This document shows, piece after piece, positions 45,112 through 53,157 of a stretch of 64,000 nt of DNA (positions are counted from its first letter, which is position 1; each line of letters starts with the position of its first letter). Where the stretch lies: contig NZ_JABMJK010000002.1 of the NCBI RefSeq assembly GCF_013376005.1, positions 558,001-622,000 on the forward strand, given 5' to 3'. Source of the stretch: Duganella sp. SG902 (GTDB taxonomy: Bacteria > Pseudomonadota > Gammaproteobacteria > Burkholderiales > Burkholderiaceae_D). The notes under the pieces were generated by a model that had not been told where the DNA came from, searched no databases, and saw only the letters and a list, made by a program, of their open reading frames with translations. Both the position numbers and the translations under genes were made by a program.

Positions 45112-46695
45112 TTAGCCACGCAGCAGCGACAGCACGCCGTTCGGCAGCGAGTTGGCTTGGGCCAAGATCGCGGTGCCGGCCTGTTGCAGGATCTGGCCGC
45201 GGGTCAGGCTTGCGGTCTCCGCGGCGAAGTCGGTGTCCTGGATACGGCTACGGGAAGCCGACAGGTTCTCGGTCGCGGTGTTCAGGTTCGAGATGGTCGA
45301 GGCGAAACGGTTCTGGATCGCACCCAGCGCGGCGCGGTTGCTGTTGATCTGGTTCAGGGCCGAGTCGATGGTTTTCAGCGCGGCGTTCGCGCCGTCGACC
45401 GTGCTCACGTCCAGCTTGGCGACCGATTGCAGGTCGGAGCCGATCGCGGTGCCGGCGGTGCCGCCCAGCACGGCGGTGCCGGTCGAGCTGATCGAGAAAC
45501 CGGAATCCGACGAGAAGCTCAGCTTGCCGCCCACGGTGACCGACTGGCCTGCGGTCGAGATCGGAATGGCGACGGCCGGGGCGTTCACGGCGGCGGTCGT
45601 GCCATTGGCCGGGGTGCTCGCGCCAGCGATCGAGGCGCTGCCCAGACCGGTTGCGTCCGCCAGATCGTTGGTGATGTTGATGTCATCGCCGTTGTTATTG
45701 CTCAGAACCAGCGAGGATACGCCAGCGCCATCTTTCTTGATCGACGCGGTCACGGCGGTGGTGCCGCTCTGCGCGTTGATGGCCTGGGCCAGCGCCGACA
45801 GGTCGCCGCCCACTACCTTGGCCGAGATGGTGACCGCTTTCGAGGTCGCGTCGTTGGCCACCGAGTTGGCGCCGCGCAGGTCGAACTGGACCGCGCCATC
45901 GGTGATGCCGGTGATGGTGGCTTGGGTCGAGGCGGTGGCGGTGACGCCGGTGGTGCCGCTCAGGCCGTTGATGTTGGCCGCGATTTTCGCGGCGCTGTCG
46001 CCCTTGCCCGAGGCGTTGGTGGCCGCGCCCTTGATGGTCAGGTCGGTGCTGATGCCATTGCCGGACTTGATGGTCAGGGTCTCGTCGGCGGCGACGTTGT
46101 TGGTGCCGGCCGCGCTGGCGAAGGCTTGCGACAGGGTGGTGGAGTCGGCGCCGGCGCCGCCGGTGGACGAGGACAGGGTGTTGTTGCCCAGGTCGGTGGC
46201 CTTGGCCGATTGCACGCCGATGTTGATGGTCTGGCCGGAGTTGGCGCCGACCTGGAACTGGGCCGAGGTCAGCGAGCCGTCCAGCACGTTCTGGCCGTTG
46301 AACTGGGTGGTGTTGGCCACGCGGTTCAGTTCGTTCGACAGGGCCGACACCTCGTTCTGGATCGACTTGCGGTCCGAATCGGAGTTGGTGCCGTTGGCCG
46401 ACTGCACGGCCAGTTCGCGGATACGCTGCAGCAGATCGCCGGCGGTGCTCAAGCCACCCTCGGCCGTCTGCGCCAGCGAGATACCGTCGTTGGCGTTACG
46501 GGCGGCCGTGGTATTGCCGCGAATCTGCGACGTGAAACGCTCGGAGATAGCCAGACCGGCAGCGTCGTCTTTTGCGCTGTTGATGCGCAGACCGGACGAC
46601 AGGCGTTGCAGCGAGGTCGACAGATTGGCTTGCGAGGAGGTCAGGTTACGTTGCGAATTCAGCGAAGCAATATTAGTGTTGATGACTTGTGCCAT
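45112..46695 (-). CDS. fliC: Flagellin FliC
   Basis: This is the filament subunit. The 527-residue protein has the conserved D0/D1 N-terminus (MAQVINTNIASLNSQRNLTS, then LQRLSSGLRINSAKDDAAGL) and C-terminus (SRIQDTDFAAETASLTRGQI, then AILAQANSLPNGVLSLLRG). The middle third (about 170-410) is variable and Ala/Thr/Gly-rich, as expected for the exposed domains. Only one flagellin gene is in the window. Two sigma-28-type promoters lie upstream. Confidence 0.97.
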   Translation of the reverse strand: MAQVINTNIASLNSQRNLTSSQANLSTSLQRLSSGLRINSAKDDAAGLAISERFTSQIRGNTTAARNANDGISLAQTAEGGLSTAGDLLQRIRELAVQSANGTNSDSDRKSIQNEVSALSNELNRVANTTQFNGQNVLDGSLTSAQFQVGANSGQTINIGVQSAKATDLGNNTLSSSTGGAGADSTTLSQAFASAAGTNNVAADETLTIKSGNGISTDLTIKGAATNASGKGDSAAKIAANINGLSGTTGVTATASTQATITGITDGAVQFDLRGANSVANDATSKAVTISAKVVGGDLSALAQAINAQSGTTAVTASIKKDGAGVSSLVLSNNNGDDINITNDLADATGLGSASIAGASTPANGTTAAVNAPAVAIPISTAGQSVTVGGKLSFSSDSGFSISSTGTAVLGGTAGTAIGSDLQSVAKLDVSTVDGANAALKTIDSALNQINSNRAALGAIQNRFASTISNLNTATENLSASRSRIQDTDFAAETASLTRGQILQQAGTAILAQANSLPNGVLSLLRG

Positions 46696-46796
46696 GATGT
46701 TTCTCCAAACTGGTGCTACTTATTGTGGGCCGGATGCCTCAATTCCCCTTGGTCTGCCTCTCTGCTTCCGAGGCAATCAAACCGCAGTTATTCTCG

Positions 46797-46823
46797 GTAA
46801 CGGGTTCCCATGTGGAAAGTTTA
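46797..46823 (-). promoter_or_regulatory. Sigma-28 promoter P1 for fliC
   Basis: On the - strand: TAAACTTT, 11 bases, then CCCGTTAC. It matches the pattern before flgM and flgK with two base differences. The predicted start is near 46788, about 90 bases before the flagellin ATG. It lies in the 303-base gap 46696-46998, which otherwise holds promoter P2 and the terminator of the upstream gene. Confidence 0.65.
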
Positions 46824-46882
46824 GGGAGAAAAAGCGGGAAAATTTTTGCTTTCGGGGCTAAAGTTCGCCACGCATGAGCGTC

Positions 46883-46909
46883 TAAACGACGGCAAAAAAT
46901 GAAACTTTA
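46883..46909 (-). promoter_or_regulatory. Second sigma-28-like promoter P2 for fliC
   Basis: On the - strand: a consensus TAAAGTTT, 11 bases, then GTCGTTTA, a poorer -10 (five of eight). It lies 86 bases upstream of P1 and would give a leader of about 175 bases. The perfect -35 and exact spacing support it, but the -10 is weak. Confidence 0.45.
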
Positions 46910-46945
46910 GGGTGAAAAAAAATTTATTTCGCGGCCGGCGCGGCG

Positions 46946-46972
46946 AAAAAAAGCCCGGCGCGGGGCCGGGCT
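46946..46972 (-). terminator. Rho-independent terminator after the GGDEF gene
   Basis: On the - strand the stem AGCCCGGC/GCCGGGCT (8 bp, loop CCCGC) is followed by seven T residues (46946-46952 on the + strand as A). It lies 27 bases after the diguanylate cyclase stop and insulates fliC from it. Confidence 0.9.
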
Positions 46973-46998
46973 GCTGGGGCGTGGGCGGGGAAAACGGC

Positions 46999-48588
46999 CT
47001 AGTCGGCCACCACCACGCGGTTCTTGCCGGTCTGCTTGGCGGTGTACATGGCCTTGTCGGCCCGTTTCACCAGCTCGGTCTGCTCCTCGTTGGGGCGGCG
47101 CAGGGCCACCCCGGCCGAGAAGGTGATCAGGACCTTCTCGTTATCGTGCAGGAAGAAGTGCTTGGTCAGCTCGCGCTGCAGGCGGGTCATCGTGCTGGCG
47201 GCCGCCTCGACCGTGGTTTCCGGCATCAGGATCAGGAATTCCTCGCCGCCGAAGCGGGCGATCACGTCCATCGAGCGCAGCGTGTCCTTGACGATCTTGA
47301 CCAGGTGCTTGAGGGCGGCGTCGCCGGCGATGTGGCCGTAGGTGTCGTTGAGCTTCTTGAAATCGTCCAGGTCCAGCACGGCGATGCACAGCGGCGTGCC
47401 GCGGCGGTCCGAGCGCGCGGTCTCGCGCTCGAACACATCGTCCAGGCCACGGCGGTTGAGGCTGCCGGTGAGCTGGTCCTCGCGCACCAGCTCGCTCAAG
47501 TGCTGCAGCTTGGCCTCCAGCGTGTGGATGCGCGCCTCGGCGTCCTGCACCTCCTGCTTGGCCAGCATCATCTTGTCGCGCGCCTTGAGCGCCTCGTTCT
47601 GGACGATGCGGGTTTCCTTGAGCACCTCGTCGAGAATGCTGTTGAGCTCGGCGATATTGTCGGCCTTGCTGATCTTTTCCGAATAGCCGCCGATCTTCTC
47701 GTGGAAGTCCCCGGTCGAGGCCGCCACTTGGCCGAGGCGGTCGATGAAGGTCATCATCATGTTCTTGACGGTGAGCTTGACGTCCGCCAGGCTGTGCTTG
47801 AGCTGGCCCTGCTTGTAGATCACTTCCTTCAGGCTGCGCGTGGCCTCCTCCAGCGCGCGCACGTCCAGCGGGCCGGCGATCAGGTTCTGCACCGCCTCGA
47901 TCTGGCCGCGCAGCCAGCTGTCGTCGTCGAGCAGCTCGCTGACGTTCTCCAGCAGCAGCTTGAACAGGCGCAGCAGCAATTCCTGCTGCTCGCCGCTGTC
48001 GCCGCCGCGCAGCTCGATCTGGTAGCACAGCTGTTTCAGGCGCACGGCGATCTCGGCCAGCGCCTCCTCGCTGTGGGCGGCCTTGGTGGCGGCGCCCAGC
48101 GACTCGGCCTCGGCCACCAGCACCGGCGCGCCCGCCAGCAGCGACGCCACCGCGAAGGTCAGGGTGCGGCTCAGCAGGTCGCGCAGCACGCGGGCCTGCT
48201 CGCTTTCCTCGCCCGCCAGGCCGGCCACCTCGATGCCTTTTTTGGGCGCCACGAAGTGCTTCTCGACCAGCTGCGACAGCGCGCGCGCGTAGCCGTCCCA
48301 GTCGCGCGTCTTGACCGCGCGGTTGAAGCGGCGGCCGAACTCGGCCAGCTCGCCGCTGTTTTCGCCGAGGCGGGCGGCGAACTGGCTGAGCACCGATTCC
48401 GGGCCCGGATCGGCGCTGCCCGGCGGGGCGGCCGGGGCGGGCGGCTCGGGCGCGACGCCGGCGATCTCGTTGTAAATGTCGCGGTAGGCCTCCGGCGTCG
48501 GCGCGATGCGGCGCACCGCCAGGCGGCGGAACGCCTCGCGTGCGATGTCGGCCGGGTTCTGCTCGGGAGTGGGTGGTTTGCTGGACAT
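46999..48588 (-). CDS. GGDEF diguanylate cyclase
   Basis: GGDEF proteins make cyclic di-GMP from two GTP. The 529-residue protein has a helical N-terminal sensor region (residues 1-about 340, no membrane segment, with charged coiled-coil stretches such as ALKARDKMMLAKQEVQDAEA). The C-terminal GGDEF domain has an intact catalytic motif ARFGGEEFLILMPE near residue 446. LDDFKKLNDTYGHIAGDAAL and a typical GVALRRPNEEQTEL segment are also present. It is a predicted active cyclase. It lies just upstream of flagellin on the same strand but has its own terminator. The YcgR brake in this window is a plausible effector. Confidence 0.92.
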   Translation of the reverse strand: MSSKPPTPEQNPADIAREAFRRLAVRRIAPTPEAYRDIYNEIAGVAPEPPAPAAPPGSADPGPESVLSQFAARLGENSGELAEFGRRFNRAVKTRDWDGYARALSQLVEKHFVAPKKGIEVAGLAGEESEQARVLRDLLSRTLTFAVASLLAGAPVLVAEAESLGAATKAAHSEEALAEIAVRLKQLCYQIELRGGDSGEQQELLLRLFKLLLENVSELLDDDSWLRGQIEAVQNLIAGPLDVRALEEATRSLKEVIYKQGQLKHSLADVKLTVKNMMMTFIDRLGQVAASTGDFHEKIGGYSEKISKADNIAELNSILDEVLKETRIVQNEALKARDKMMLAKQEVQDAEARIHTLEAKLQHLSELVREDQLTGSLNRRGLDDVFERETARSDRRGTPLCIAVLDLDDFKKLNDTYGHIAGDAALKHLVKIVKDTLRSMDVIARFGGEEFLILMPETTVEAAASTMTRLQRELTKHFFLHDNEKVLITFSAGVALRRPNEEQTELVKRADKAMYTAKQTGKNRVVVAD

Positions 48589-48712
48589 GTGACGCGCGGA
48601 CCTCTTAATGGATTACCAATTACGTCTATGATAAGCGAGCTGTCCACCCGGCAATACTCGAAACAGGGGCGGGAAGGTGGCTTTCATCCGTGTATAACTA
48701 TCTTAACTCCGC

Positions 48713-49360
48713 TTATTCGATCAGTTGGTTTTTTATCGCGTAGTGGGTCAGCTCGGCGCTGTTTTTCAGCTTCATCTTCACCAGCAGGCGCGCGCGGTAC
48801 TCGCTCACGGTCTTGACCGACAGCGACAGCTCCTTGGCGATCATGCCCACCGTCTTGCCGGAGGCGATCATGGTCAGGGTCTGGTACTCGCGGTCGGACA
48901 GGGTCTCGTGCGGCGGCGCCTCGTGGTCGTCGTTGACGTGGTTGGCCAGCTCCTGCGCCAGCGCCGCGCTGATGTACTTGAGGCCGCCGGCGACCTGGCG
49001 GATCGCGTTGACCAGCTCCTTGGGCGCGCTCTGCTTGGTGAGGTAGCCGGCCGCGCCGGCCTTGAGCGAGCGGATCGCGTACTGGTCCTCGCGGTGCATG
49101 GACAGCATCAGCACCGCCAGCTCCGGCCTTTCCTTCTTGATCTGCTTGAGCACCTCGATGCCGCTGCGGTCCGGCAGCGAGATGTCGAGCAGCATCACCT
49201 GGCAGCCGGACTTGCGGAACAGCTTGACCGCGTCCAGCCCGCTCTCGGCCTCGCCGGCCACCACGATGTCGCGCGTCTCCGCCAGGATTTGCTTCAAGCC
49301 CTCCCGCACGATGGCGTGGTCATCGGCGATGAACACCTTGATGGTGGCTTTTTCTGTCAT
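48713..49360 (-). CDS. NarL/FixJ-family response regulator
   Basis: This is a DNA-binding response regulator of 215 residues. The receiver domain has the acidic pocket (IKVFIADDHAIVREGLK), the phosphoacceptor Asp59 (VMLLDISLPDRSG) and the switch lysine in AAGYLTKQSAPKEL. A LuxR-type helix-turn-helix is near residues 150-205 (LSDREYQTLTMIASGKTVGM, then LSLSVKTVSEYRARLLVKMK). The ATG at 49360 is used; an in-frame TTG lies one codon upstream. The histidine kinase gene precedes it on the same strand. Its targets are unknown; the nearby flagellar genes are only a suggestion. Confidence 0.93.
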   Translation of the reverse strand: MTEKATIKVFIADDHAIVREGLKQILAETRDIVVAGEAESGLDAVKLFRKSGCQVMLLDISLPDRSGIEVLKQIKKERPELAVLMLSMHREDQYAIRSLKAGAAGYLTKQSAPKELVNAIRQVAGGLKYISAALAQELANHVNDDHEAPPHETLSDREYQTLTMIASGKTVGMIAKELSLSVKTVSEYRARLLVKMKLKNSAELTHYAIKNQLIE

Positions 49361-49404
49361 CAATCTCTACCCTGTTGTGTCCAGCGCCGGTGCCGCGAGA
49401 CACA

Positions 49405-50583
49405 TTATTTCGACGCGGAAATGTTTTCTTCCGCTATTGTAGCGCCAGCGGCGGCCGCGATGAGGCCGTCGCGTACCGTGTCGCGTTTTATTTTGATGGC
49501 CACCACCGTGCCGCCGCCGCCGGCGTGGCTCAGCGTCAACGTGCCGCCCAGCGCGCGCGCGCGTTCGGCCATGCCGCGCAGGCCGAAGGAGTCGGGCTTG
49601 GCGCGGTCGGCCTGGCGGATGCCGCGGCCGTTGTCGGCGATCTTCAGGCTCACGTGGTGGCGCAGCCGCGCCAGCTTGACGGTGACCTTGCTGGCGTGCG
49701 CGTGCTTGGCGACATTGGTCAGCGCCTCCTGGGCGATGCGGAACAGGGCGGTGGCCTGGTCGTTGTCGAGGCCGATGTCGCGCTGGTTGGCGCTGAAGCA
49801 GCTGTGGATGCCGGTTTGCTTGCCGAACTCCTTGACCTGCCATTCGAGCGCCGCCACCAGGCCGAGGTCGAGCAGGGCCGGGCGCAGGTCGAGCGCGATG
49901 CGGTGCACGGCCTCGATGGTGCGGTCGACCAGGGCGTCGACGTAGTCGGTCTTCTCGCGCAGCGCCGGGTCGGCGCCGTCGAGGCGGGCGGCCAGCATGG
50001 CCAGCGCCATCTTGATGGCGGTCAGGTTGCCCCCCAGCTCGTCGTGGATCTCGCGCGCGATGCGGCTGCGCTCCTGTTCCTTGACGCGGTCGGTGTGGGC
50101 GCTCAGCTCGGCCAGGCGGGCGCGCGAGTGGCGCACCTCCAGCTGCTCCAGCTTGCTGGCGGTGATGTTGGTCATGATGCCGTCCCAGCGCACCGCGCCG
50201 TCCGCCAGCGCGTGCGGGGTGCAGCGCAGGTTGATCCACTTGACGTCCTTCCAGGCCTCGACCCAGATGCGGCCCTCCCAGTTCCAGCTCCACAGCGCGT
50301 TGGCCGAGGCGCGCATGGCGTCGAGGTAGGACTGGCGGTCGTCCTCGAGGATCAGTTCGAGGAAGCGCTGCGGCCGGGCGTGCAGCTCGGCGGCGGTCAG
50401 GCCCAGCAGCGCCAGGCAGCCCTCGCTCAGGTAGGGGAAGCTGACGCCGCCGTCGGCATGCAGCACGAACTGGTACACCAGGCCCGGCGTGTTGGAGACG
50501 ATGGCGGCGAAGCGCGCGCGCACCTGCTCCAGTTCGGTGAGCAGGGCCTGACTGTCGGCGGGAGGGGGGACGGCTGGACGCAT
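49405..50583 (-). CDS. NarX-type sensor histidine kinase with PAS domain
   Basis: The protein has 392 residues and no membrane segment, so it is probably cytoplasmic. A PAS-like domain spans about 22-145 (RFAAIVSNTPGLVYQFVLHA, ending WDGIMTNITASKLEQLE). The HisKA_3 dimerisation domain carries the phospho-histidine at about residue 180 (RSRIAREIHDELGGNLTAIK). A HATPase domain follows (FRIAQEALTNVAKHAHASKV, IADNGRGI, then SFGLRGMAERARALGGTLTL). It is partner to the downstream NarL-type regulator. It is divergent from greB, only 38 bases away. Confidence 0.93.
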   Translation of the reverse strand: MRPAVPPPADSQALLTELEQVRARFAAIVSNTPGLVYQFVLHADGGVSFPYLSEGCLALLGLTAAELHARPQRFLELILEDDRQSYLDAMRASANALWSWNWEGRIWVEAWKDVKWINLRCTPHALADGAVRWDGIMTNITASKLEQLEVRHSRARLAELSAHTDRVKEQERSRIAREIHDELGGNLTAIKMALAMLAARLDGADPALREKTDYVDALVDRTIEAVHRIALDLRPALLDLGLVAALEWQVKEFGKQTGIHSCFSANQRDIGLDNDQATALFRIAQEALTNVAKHAHASKVTVKLARLRHHVSLKIADNGRGIRQADRAKPDSFGLRGMAERARALGGTLTLSHAGGGGTVVAIKIKRDTVRDGLIAAAAGATIAEENISASK

Positions 50584-50621
50584 GGCATGTATGATACGTG
50601 AAAGCCGCTACAATAATTGGT

Positions 50622-51188
<567 letters not shown>

Positions 51189-51195
51189 ATGCTGG

Positions 51196-52053
51196 GTGTG
51201 CCTGCTGGCGCTGCTGGGCGGGCAGGGGAGCGCCTGCGCGGCCGATGTCTACATCATCGACACCAATTCCAGCAAGTCGAGCTATAACGACAGCCACATC
51301 CTGCACCTGGTGACGGCCGCGCTGGACGCCTCCAGCGGCAAGTACGGCCCGTACGAGTTCCGCGTGGCGCCGCTGCGCATGGAGCGCGACCGCCTGCTGC
51401 AGGAAATGCTCAAGGGCGAGCTGGTCAACCTGAGCGGCCAGGTCACCTCGCAGGAATGGGAGCAAAAGCTGATCCCGATCCGCATCCCGATCGACAAGGG
51501 CATCTCCTGCTACCGCATCGCGCTGATCGACGGCCGCCAGCAGGACCTGTTCAGCGCCGTGCGCACGCTGGACCAGTTGCGGAGCCTGTCGCTGGGGGCC
51601 GGCCGCCAGTGGAGCCTGACAGCGACCTACAAGCAGGCCGGCTTCCACGTGGTGGAGGGCGCCAACACGGCCGGCCTGCACAGCATGCTGGCGGCGGGCC
51701 GCTTCCAGTACTTCCCGCGCGCGATCGACGAGGCGATCTACGAACAGGCGGCCTACGCGCCCAATTTCCCGACGCTGAGCGTGGAGCGCAGCTTCGCCCT
51801 GTACGTGCCGTCGCCGCGCTACTTCTTTATCGGCGGCGGACAGCGGCGGCTGGCGCAGCGGCTGGAGTACGGCCTGCAGCAATTGCTGGCCGACGGCCGC
51901 TTCGACCACATCTTCCACGAGTTCTACGACGGCCTGATCGAGCAGGCCGGGCTGCGCCGGCGCCGCATCTTCCGGGTCGAGAACCCGGCCCTGCCGTCGC
52001 AGACGCCGCTGTCCAACCGCGGGTATTGGTACGACCCGCGCGAACACCGGTAG
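51196..52053 (+). CDS. Periplasmic-binding-like protein (tandem copy 1)
   Basis: This is a secreted protein of about 285 residues resembling the amino-acid-type (SBP family 3) binding fold in size and layout. It is related throughout to the next gene (LIPIRIPIDKGISCYRIALI, NTAGLHSMLAAGRFQYFPRA and LADGRFDHIFHEFYDGLIEQ occur in both with changes). The GTG at 51196 gives a signal peptide without basic residues. The same frame runs back to CTG at 51169, which adds RRPPIK before the hydrophobic stretch and has GGAGG eight bases ahead, so the true start may be there. It overlaps or abuts greB. The ligand is unknown, and no transporter genes are adjacent. Confidence 0.75.
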   Translation: MCLLALLGGQGSACAADVYIIDTNSSKSSYNDSHILHLVTAALDASSGKYGPYEFRVAPLRMERDRLLQEMLKGELVNLSGQVTSQEWEQKLIPIRIPIDKGISCYRIALIDGRQQDLFSAVRTLDQLRSLSLGAGRQWSLTATYKQAGFHVVEGANTAGLHSMLAAGRFQYFPRAIDEAIYEQAAYAPNFPTLSVERSFALYVPSPRYFFIGGGQRRLAQRLEYGLQQLLADGRFDHIFHEFYDGLIEQAGLRRRRIFRVENPALPSQTPLSNRGYWYDPREHR

Positions 52054-52108
52054 CCGGGGCGCGGAGGATTACAATGACGGATATACGGACACTGGGGAGG
52101 TGCGGTAC

Positions 52109-53011
52109 TTGAATCGCGTCCTGTCACCAACGCTGCGTGGGCTGGCCACGCTGCTGTGCATGCTGGCGCTGTCAGCCTGGCAGGGGGCGGCGCTGGCGCG
52201 CGATGTGTACACCATCGACCATAACTTCAGCCGTCCCGACAGCCGCGACCGCTACACCATGCTGATCCTGCGCGCGGCGCTCGACGCCTCCAGCGCCAAA
52301 TACGGCGCTTACGACCTGCACAGCTCGCCGCTGGGCATGGAGCGCGACCGCCTGCTGCTGGAAATGACCAAGGGCGAGCTGGTCAACCTGAGCGCGCAGA
52401 TCACCGCGCCCGAGTGGGAGCGCAAGCTGCTGCCGATCCGCATCCCGATCGACAAGGGCCTGTCCGGCTACCGCATCTCGCTGATCGACGGCACCCAGCA
52501 GGCGCGCTTCAGCGAGATCACCACGCTGGAGCAGCTCAAGCGCCTGTCGCTGGGCGCCGGGCGCCAGTGGAGCTCGACCCAGGTGCTGCTGCACGCCGGC
52601 TTCGACGTCGCCCAGGGCAACTCCACGGCCGGCCTGCACAGCATGCTGGCGGCGCACCGCTTCCAGCACTTCCCGCGCGGCATCGAGGAGGCGCTGTTCG
52701 AGCAGGCCGCCTACGCGCCGGCGTTCCCGGCGCTGGCGATCGAGCGCAGCCTGGCCATCTACTTCCCGCTGCCGCGCTATTTCTTCGTCACGCCCGGCCA
52801 GCCGCGCCTGGCCGAACGCCTCGAATACGGCCTGCAGCGGCTGCTCGCCGACGGCCGCTTCGACCGCATCTTCCATGAGTTTTATGACGATCTGATCGAG
52901 CAGATCGGCCTGCGCAAGCGCCGTGTGTTCCGGCTCGACAATCCCATGCTCTCGCCGCAGACCCCGCTGGCCAACAAGGCCTACTGGTACGACCCGTTCG
53001 AACACAAGTGA
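52109..53011 (+). CDS. Periplasmic-binding-like protein (tandem copy 2)
   Basis: This is a paralogue of the preceding gene, about 300 residues. It has a clear signal peptide (MNRVLSPTLRGLATLLCMLA, cleavage after ALA) and the same conserved blocks (LPIRIPIDKGLSGYRISLID, STAGLHSMLAAHRFQHFPRG and LLADGRFDRIFHEFYDDLIE). The TTG at 52109 is chosen because GGGGAGG lies eight bases ahead of it; a GTG at 52100 touches that site directly. The lack of ABC permease or ATPase genes nearby suggests a sensory or other periplasmic role rather than simple transport. The function is not established. Confidence 0.77.
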   Translation: MNRVLSPTLRGLATLLCMLALSAWQGAALARDVYTIDHNFSRPDSRDRYTMLILRAALDASSAKYGAYDLHSSPLGMERDRLLLEMTKGELVNLSAQITAPEWERKLLPIRIPIDKGLSGYRISLIDGTQQARFSEITTLEQLKRLSLGAGRQWSSTQVLLHAGFDVAQGNSTAGLHSMLAAHRFQHFPRGIEEALFEQAAYAPAFPALAIERSLAIYFPLPRYFFVTPGQPRLAERLEYGLQRLLADGRFDRIFHEFYDDLIEQIGLRKRRVFRLDNPMLSPQTPLANKAYWYDPFEHK

Positions 53012-53157
53012 GCGGAACGGCTGCTTAACCGGTTCACCCCTCAATAGTGACTATTTGTCACGGTATTGCCGTATAATAATATTGATTTATAGAAATTATC
53101 TATTTTTCACATATCGTCCGGCTGCTGCCGTCGGCAATTTTTATCGAGGGGCACTTC

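Noticed and set aside
46859..46885. Sigma-28-like site on the + strand near flagellin
   Set aside because: It has a weak -10 and points away from fliC into the 3' end of the cyclase gene, where no + strand gene begins.
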